This document shows, piece after piece, positions 15,659 to 20,539 of a DNA stretch of 20,539 nt. This stretch comes from CAZODA01 sp964578485 (GTDB lineage Bacteria; Bacteroidota; Bacteroidia; Bacteroidales; Marinilabiliaceae). The DNA is taken from positions 1 to 20,539 of the forward strand of contig CAZODA010000052.1 in NCBI GenBank assembly GCA_964578485.1, in the 5' to 3' direction. Made by a program: the position numbers and the translations under genes. Position 1 is the stretch's first letter. Each line of letters starts with the position of its first letter. The notes beneath the pieces were generated by a model. The model was not told where the DNA came from and did no database searches. It worked only from the letters and a program-made list of their open reading frames with translations.

Positions 15659-16638
15659 GATCTGTTCCTATTAATAAGAGGCAATAACAAGGTTGAAAGC
15701 AACCCAAGTAGGAGGATCATTAAATTTAAAGCTCCATGTACAACTAAAGCAAAAACAGAAGCTTCATTTCCTGCCACTCCATAGGCAATCATAGTAGTTA
15801 TAATCATAAAATGCCAAGGACCAATTCCACCCTGCACGGGAGCTATCATTCCGAGGCTTCCGGCAACAAAAAGAGTAAGTCCGGCTATAATTGATAAATG
15901 CTCTGTATATGGAAAAGCAAAAAAACTAAAGTACATCATCAAAAAATAAAAGAAAAAGATTAAAACACTATGAATAAGGAACCATGGATTTATGATCACT
16001 TTCTTTAATGATAAAAGTCCTTCCTTAAATTTTAACCAAAAATTAAGGACAAAAAGATAAAAACGAGTCCTTTTAATTTTCCCTTTGAAACACCAAAGCA
16101 AAAACAATAAAAAAAGAAAGCCTCCTATAATAAATGTAATATTAATGATGCTGTTGCCTTCATTTAAATTTAAAACTTTCAGCAATATTGAACTGATGAA
16201 TCTAAATTCCAATACTAATACCAATATAAGAGAAAGAATAAGAATAAAAATATCCATTAATCTCTCGGCCACAACAGTCCCGAGTAAACGAGTAAAAGAT
16301 AGTTTTTCATATTTTGCTAATACGGCACATCTTGATAGTTCACCCATGCGTGGAAGCAATAAATTGGCGAAATATCCAAGCATCATAGCCAAAAAGGTGT
16401 TGATAAATGCAGGTTTGTAATTCAAGGTATTTATCATTATCTGCCAGCGAACAACTCTACTGATATTGCTTAGAAAAGCGATAAATAGCATTAACAATAT
16501 CCACCAATAATTAACATCATTACGAATGGCATATAAGAGATCTGCCGGATTTTGTTTACGATATAACCACCAAATAATGACTCCTCCTATTGATAGAAAA
16601 AGCAAATATTTTATTACCTTCAGGATGTGTTTTTTCAA
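15655..16638 (-). CDS. LPG-synthase-TM (UPF0104/PF03706) membrane protein, first copy
   Basis: A 327-residue integral membrane protein, distant paralogue of the next gene. The family core is clear: SNISRVVRWQIMI, YFANLLLPRMGELSRCAVLAKYE and, near the end, SLGMIAPVQGGIGPWHF. The start codon is TTG at 16638: a stop lies four codons upstream and no ATG exists before the first membrane helix. An AAGGA sequence sits two bases ahead of it. The gene is divergent from rsmA, with possible back-to-back promoters between 16695 and 16714. Members of this family may flip or bind lipid-linked substrates. I cannot say which one here. Confidence 0.82.
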   Translation of the reverse strand: MKKHILKVIKYLLFLSIGGVIIWWLYRKQNPADLLYAIRNDVNYWWILLMLFIAFLSNISRVVRWQIMINTLNYKPAFINTFLAMMLGYFANLLLPRMGELSRCAVLAKYEKLSFTRLLGTVVAERLMDIFILILSLILVLVLEFRFISSILLKVLNLNEGNSIINITFIIGGFLFLLFLLWCFKGKIKRTRFYLFVLNFWLKFKEGLLSLKKVIINPWFLIHSVLIFFFYFLMMYFSFFAFPYTEHLSIIAGLTLFVAGSLGMIAPVQGGIGPWHFMIITTMIAYGVAGNEASVFALVVHGALNLMILLLGLLSTLLLPLINRNRS

Positions 16639-16694
16639 AATCCTTAATTAATTTTTTTGTTCCTGTATAGTTCTATCTCTGAAATACAAGGTAT

Positions 16695-16714
16695 CAAAAT
16701 TAGTTATACCTTTG
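16695..16714. promoter_or_regulatory. Overlapping divergent promoters of rsmA and the UPF0104 pair
   Basis: On the plus strand TACCTTTG (16707-16714) and on the minus strand TAATTTTG (16702-16695) both fit TAnnTTTG, with only four bases between them. The polymerases would need overlapping DNA, so the two promoters could compete. The -33 elements are not clear: on the minus strand a TTG at 16733-16731 is 28 bases away, longer than usual. Confidence 0.4.
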
Positions 16715-16800
16715 TGTGAGTAAGAGGGTACAATGTTACGAAATGTATCAATATCAGACAAACAAAAAAATAACCGCAAAAAAACGGACAATAATAAATA

Positions 16801-17604
16801 ATGAAACGGGTAAGAGCCAAAAAATACCTCGGTCAACATTTTCTGACAGATTTATCTATTGCAAAACGCATAACAGAAAGTTTACCCATCCCACCCAGGC
16901 AAATTCTTGAAGTTGGACCCGGAATGGGGGTTTTAACTGATTTTTTAATTGAAAAATCAGATATAGACCTTAAATTAGTTGAAATTGATCATGAAGCCGT
17001 TAATTACCTCAGCGCCCGTTATCCACAGTTAAAAACAAAAATTATTGAAGGTGATTTCCTTAAATTGAAACTTGATGAAATTTTTCCGGAACCTTTTAGT
17101 ATTATAGGAAATTTTCCTTATAATATATCCAGTCAAATATTTTTTAAAGCACTTGAAGCACGAGAACTTGTTAAATCTCTTGTAGGCATGGTTCAGAGGG
17201 AGGTTGGACGAAGAATTGCATCGCCACCCGGTTCCAAAGAATATGGTATATTGAGTGTTTTATTACAATCATTCTATTCTGTTGAGTATTTGTTTACAGT
17301 TAATGAAAATGTTTTTGTTCCTCCTCCAAAGGTCAAATCCGGAGTGATAAGGCTTATCCGCAATAATATAAATCATCTACCCTGTAATGAAGAGCTCTTT
17401 ACTAAGGTTGTGAAAGCTGCCTTTAATCAACGACGTAAAACATTGCGAAATAGTTTGAGATCAAAAATACCCTTTAACCATGAAGCCATTCTACAAGAGC
17501 CTGTTTTCAACCTCAGACCCGAACAACTTTCGGTTGAAGGTTTTCAAGAACTCAGCCTTCTGATTGAAAACCATCCCATAGAGAAAAATATCAACGCCGA
17601 CTGA
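16801..17604 (+). CDS. rsmA: 16S rRNA (adenine1518-N6/adenine1519-N6)-dimethyltransferase
   Basis: Dimethylates two adjacent adenines near the 3' end of 16S rRNA in the late small-subunit precursor, using S-adenosylmethionine. At 267 residues it has the usual KsgA length. The N-terminal KKYLGQHFLTD is characteristic. Motif I is EVGPGMG (37-43), an acidic E/D pair for SAM lies in VEIDHEA, and the catalytic motif is NFPY at 104-107. VPPPKVKSGVIRL follows and then the C-terminal helical domain with FNQRRKTLRNSL. The ATG at 16801 follows an A-rich leader. priA begins seven bases after its stop, so the two are probably one transcript. Loss of this enzyme typically gives kasugamycin resistance. Confidence 0.96.
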   Translation: MKRVRAKKYLGQHFLTDLSIAKRITESLPIPPRQILEVGPGMGVLTDFLIEKSDIDLKLVEIDHEAVNYLSARYPQLKTKIIEGDFLKLKLDEIFPEPFSIIGNFPYNISSQIFFKALEARELVKSLVGMVQREVGRRIASPPGSKEYGILSVLLQSFYSVEYLFTVNENVFVPPPKVKSGVIRLIRNNINHLPCNEELFTKVVKAAFNQRRKTLRNSLRSKIPFNHEAILQEPVFNLRPEQLSVEGFQELSLLIENHPIEKNINAD

Positions 17605-17611
17605 TACTGAT

Positions 17612-20077
17612 ATGCTGAATAAATATGCTGATATAATTTTACCGGTTCCTTTGCCAAAACTGTTTACCTATGAAATAACAAAAGACCTTATTTCTAGCGT
17701 TAAACCAGGCAAAAGGGTAATAGTCTCTTTTGGGAAAAGAAAAATATTGTCGGGCATTGTTTATAAAACTCATAATAATAAGCCGGAAGCTTATTCAATA
17801 AAACCTATCTTATCTGTCTTGGATAACTTACCAGTTGTGTTGGAAAAACAATTAAAGTTATGGACTTGGATAGCAAATTATTATCAGTGTACGCTTGGTG
17901 AAGTTTATAAAGCCGCAATGCCCGCCGGACTGAAATTAGAAAGCGAAACCAGAATATATATAAATCCTGATTTTAATGATGTAATTTCTCTTCCTCCTAA
18001 GGCATTGGAAATCATTGATCATTTAAAAACGAAGAAATATTGTACTATCAATGAGATAAACAAAATTACAGGGCTAAAAAGCAGTCATCATCTTATTGAT
18101 CCACTAATAGAAGCAGAAGTGGTATTAATTAATGAAAAGCTAAAAAGTGCCTGGCAGCCAAAAACAGAACTATTCCTTACTTTACATTCAGATCGAAGGA
18201 GTGAAGAAGCGCTTCATGAAACTTTTGACTCACTAAATAGAGCGCCCAAACAATTGGAACTTCTAATGCGCTTTCTTCAAATGTCTGAAGGCATAAAACC
18301 TGCTCTAAAAGGAAAAGCAGTACTAAGAAAAAAATTATTAGGCGAAAGTACTAATGCATCTGCAATAATATCTGAGTTATTGAAAAAAGATATTCTTGTC
18401 CAAAAGAAAATAAAAGTTGAAGAATACCAATATAGCGATACTAAAAAAGAGGAACAAAAGAAATTAACTCCTGAACAAAATGTAGCACTTGAAAAAATAA
18501 AAGATGGATTTAAAAACAACAAACCTGTTCTATTACACGGAGTTACATCAAGCGGAAAAACAGAACTATATATTCAATTAATTCAAGAAACTATTAAAGT
18601 CGGAAAACAAGCTCTATATCTTTTGCCCGAAATTGCACTGACTACTCAAATAACCAATCGCTTAAAAAGCTCCTTTGGAGATAAAGTAGGAGTTTATCAC
18701 AGTAAATTCAATGATAATGAAAGAATAGAAGTATGGAATAATCTGTTACAGGAAAAATCCTATAAGATAATTCTTGGAGTCAGATCATCAATTTTTTTAC
18801 CTTTTAAAAATTTGGGACTTATAATTGTTGATGAAGAACATGAACATTCATTTAAACAATTTGATCCGGCACCACGCTATCATGCACGAGATGTAGCTTT
18901 AGTCCTTGGGAGGGATCATAAAGCAAAAGTCCTACTTGGAACAGCAACACCATCAATTGAAAGCTATTATAATTCACAAGAGGAGAAATACTTCCTTGTA
19001 GAACTAAATACACGCTACGAAGGCTTGCAACTTCCTGAAATTATTGTTGTAAATACACGAGAGGCGAAAAGAAAAAAGATGATGCAATCACATTTTAGCC
19101 CTCAGTTAATTAACTTAATCAATGAAGCATTAGAAAATAAGGAACAGGTTATTTTATTCCAAAACAGGCGTGGCTTTGCCCCCTACTTAGAGTGCAGTGT
19201 TTGTGGTTGGATACCTAAATGCAAACATTGTGATGTGAGCCTTACCTATCATAAACACACAAATCAATTGATATGCCATTATTGCGGCTTTTCTGCGGAA
19301 CGCCCTCTTACCTGCCTGGCTTGTGGAAATTCCTCGCTTAATTATAGAGGTTTTGGAACACAAAAAGTAGAAGAAGAAATAAAAGAGATCTTTCCGAAGG
19401 CTGCAATTGCTCGTATGGATTATGACACTACAAGATCACGTAAAGGATATGAAAAAATTATTTCGGGTTTTGAGCAAGGGAAATATGACATATTAATAGG
19501 GACACAAATGGTTACCAAAGGCTTGGACTTTGACAGGGTGAGTCTTGTGGGAATATTAAATGCCGATAACATGCTAAATCATCCGGATTTTAGAGCCTAT
19601 GAAAAAAGCTTTCAGATGATGGCACAAGTTAGTGGACGTGCAGGTCGAAAATATAAAAGAGGAACAGTAATCATTCAAACTTCAGATCCTGAAAATCCCA
19701 TCATTAATTTTGTGTGCCAAAATGATTATTCTGCATTTTATAAATCCCAGATAAAAGAAAGAATTGAATATAAATATCCGCCCTATCACAGATTAATATA
19801 TATCACACTAAGGCATAAAAACGAAAATACAACAAAACAAGCAGCCAAACAATTAAGCAATTTATTGAAGAATATCTTTGGAAACAGAGTGCTGGGGCCA
19901 CAAGTTCCTCCAATTACTAAAATTCAGGATATGCACCTTCAAAGGATAATACTGAAAATTGAAAGGGAAAAATCTTCCACAAAAGCAAAACAATTAATCT
20001 TAAACTGCATTAACAAAATTAATGCCCGGGATCAGTGGAGATATGTGCAAAGTGTAATTGATGTTGACCCTTTGTAA
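17612..20077 (+). CDS. priA: Primosomal protein N' (replication restart helicase PriA)
   Basis: DNA helicase of 821 residues that reloads the replisome at collapsed forks. The N-terminal 3'-DNA-binding domain spans about 1-105 (YADIILPVPLPKLFTYEI). A winged-helix region follows at about 125-185. Helicase lobe 1 has a Walker A motif GVTSSGKT at 310-317 and DEEH at 407-410. A zinc-binding insertion supplies eight cysteines in four pairs: C528/C531, C537/C540, C555/C558 and C568/C571. Lobe 2 contains IGTQMVTKGLDFDRV and QVSGRAGR. The full set of motifs suggests an active enzyme. It follows rsmA by seven bases, and no strong terminator is seen after its stop, only an AT-rich hairpin (20088-20106) with no T-run. 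Confidence 0.97.
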   Translation: MLNKYADIILPVPLPKLFTYEITKDLISSVKPGKRVIVSFGKRKILSGIVYKTHNNKPEAYSIKPILSVLDNLPVVLEKQLKLWTWIANYYQCTLGEVYKAAMPAGLKLESETRIYINPDFNDVISLPPKALEIIDHLKTKKYCTINEINKITGLKSSHHLIDPLIEAEVVLINEKLKSAWQPKTELFLTLHSDRRSEEALHETFDSLNRAPKQLELLMRFLQMSEGIKPALKGKAVLRKKLLGESTNASAIISELLKKDILVQKKIKVEEYQYSDTKKEEQKKLTPEQNVALEKIKDGFKNNKPVLLHGVTSSGKTELYIQLIQETIKVGKQALYLLPEIALTTQITNRLKSSFGDKVGVYHSKFNDNERIEVWNNLLQEKSYKIILGVRSSIFLPFKNLGLIIVDEEHEHSFKQFDPAPRYHARDVALVLGRDHKAKVLLGTATPSIESYYNSQEEKYFLVELNTRYEGLQLPEIIVVNTREAKRKKMMQSHFSPQLINLINEALENKEQVILFQNRRGFAPYLECSVCGWIPKCKHCDVSLTYHKHTNQLICHYCGFSAERPLTCLACGNSSLNYRGFGTQKVEEEIKEIFPKAAIARMDYDTTRSRKGYEKIISGFEQGKYDILIGTQMVTKGLDFDRVSLVGILNADNMLNHPDFRAYEKSFQMMAQVSGRAGRKYKRGTVIIQTSDPENPIINFVCQNDYSAFYKSQIKERIEYKYPPYHRLIYITLRHKNENTTKQAAKQLSNLLKNIFGNRVLGPQVPPITKIQDMHLQRIILKIEREKSSTKAKQLILNCINKINARDQWRYVQSVIDVDPL

Positions 20078-20181
20078 ATACAAAATAAAATTTCAGAAAG
20101 AAATTTAGGATGGTTTCACGCTTAACTTCCAGGTTAGGTAAATGATTAAAATCCATTGCCGTCCGGTAAAATTATGTTTTA

Positions 20182-20244
20182 GGGTTTTGAGTTTCGAGTT
20201 TCGGGTTTCAGGTTTCGGGTTTCGAGTTGCGAGTTTTGAGTTCA
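20182..20244 (+). repeat. 7-bp tandem repeat, nine units
   Basis: Nine consecutive seven-base units follow the consensus GRGTTTC, where R is A or G. The units are GGGTTTT, GAGTTTC, GAGTTTC, GGGTTTC, AGGTTTC, GGGTTTC, GAGTTGC, GAGTTTT and GAGTTCA. No drift in register occurs. The outer units are the more diverged. Its length (63 bp) is a multiple of seven, and copy number could vary between strains. Confidence 0.85.
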
Positions 20245-20401
20245 GTTATCAATCTTCAATTACGAATGATTTTATGTGACAGTTCTTTTTATTGAGCGAT
20301 TCGTTTTTATTAGATGGTTTTTATTTATGCAACAGCCTGGTTTTCCGCAAATCGTAGGATTGCAACGCTCGGTAGAAAATATGCTCATCTCTCTCCACCC
20401 G

Positions 20402-20417
20402 CATTCCGTCAGGAATG
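20402..20417. repeat. Short inverted repeat
   Basis: CATTCC (20402-20407) and GGAATG (20412-20417) form a 6-bp stem with a four-base loop. No T-run follows, so it is not a convincing terminator. Confidence 0.45.
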
Positions 20418-20457
20418 TGACCTTCTTCTATCTCCTTAAAAAATTATAAAAATTAAA

Positions 20458-20470
20458 ACCACGAAGTGGT
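20458..20470. repeat. Short inverted repeat with GAA loop
   Basis: ACCAC (20458-20462) and GTGGT (20466-20470) pair around GAA, the same loop as in the double-hairpin elements near the window start. The stem bases are unrelated to those elements. Confidence 0.4.
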
Positions 20471-20539
20471 GAAGTTATTGTAGCGTAAGCCTTCGGCCTG
20501 CCACGTATTGCAAATATAAGTAAATTAATTGCCGGTCCT

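Larger units (their letters stand above)
20078..20539. other. Gene-free region with tandem and inverted repeats
   Basis: No coding frame is credible. The stretch has a 7-bp tandem repeat (20182-20244) and short inverted repeats at 20402-20417 and 20458-20470. GC content rises near both hairpins, as in the gene-free block at the start of the window. The phrase around 20360-20417 resembles repeats I associate with Bacteroidota intergenic DNA, from memory. Confidence 0.65.

Noticed and set aside
20088..20106. Terminator after priA
   Set aside because: AAATTTC/GAAATTT can pair, but the stem is almost all A-T and no T-run follows.
20182..20244. CRISPR-like array
   Set aside because: The units are seven bases long with no spacers, and no cas genes are present.

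Overview
The window looks like a chromosomal segment of an AT-rich member of the Bacteroidota. Four things point there: weak or absent Shine-Dalgarno sequences, several -7 promoter boxes of the TAnnTTTG type, a Porin_O_P-type outer-membrane barrel, and a mannan-degradation cluster of the kind known from Bacteroides fragilis. I cannot place it below phylum or order. No mobile element, CRISPR array or phage gene is visible.

Layout: positions 1-598 hold no gene but are packed with hairpin repeats. Then follow, on the plus strand, an MscS-type channel (599-1456), an outer-membrane porin (1480-2676), a DoxX-like membrane protein (2789-3250) and an AhpD/CMD-family protein (3358-3999). A tRNA-Val(GAC) on the minus strand (4012-4086) has its own good promoter. 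Positions 4156-9136 (minus) are a four-gene mannan operon. From 9395 the window carries housekeeping genes: dnaE and a thioredoxin (plus), a convergent bifunctional-nuclease/UVR protein (minus), two overlapping LPG-synthase-TM (UPF0104) proteins (minus), and a divergent rsmA-priA pair (plus). Positions 20078-20539 are again gene-free, with a nine-unit 7-bp tandem repeat and more hairpins.

How the genes work together: in the mannan operon, a GH26 lipoprotein would release manno-oligosaccharides. A GPH-type symporter would import them. An AGE-family epimerase would turn mannobiose into mannosyl-glucose, and a GH130 phosphorylase would split that to mannose-1-phosphate and glucose. This is the published B. 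fragilis route. The last two genes are in a different order from the one I recall there, and no SusC/SusD pair or regulator lies alongside. The dnaE, rsmA, priA and tRNA genes are core replication and translation functions.

I found no clearly undescribed system. The most interesting non-coding signal is in the first 300 bases: two inverted copies of a double-hairpin element differ by substitutions that keep three base pairs intact, which suggests the folded structure is conserved. Most functional calls rest on recognised motifs; promoter, operator and terminator calls are by eye.
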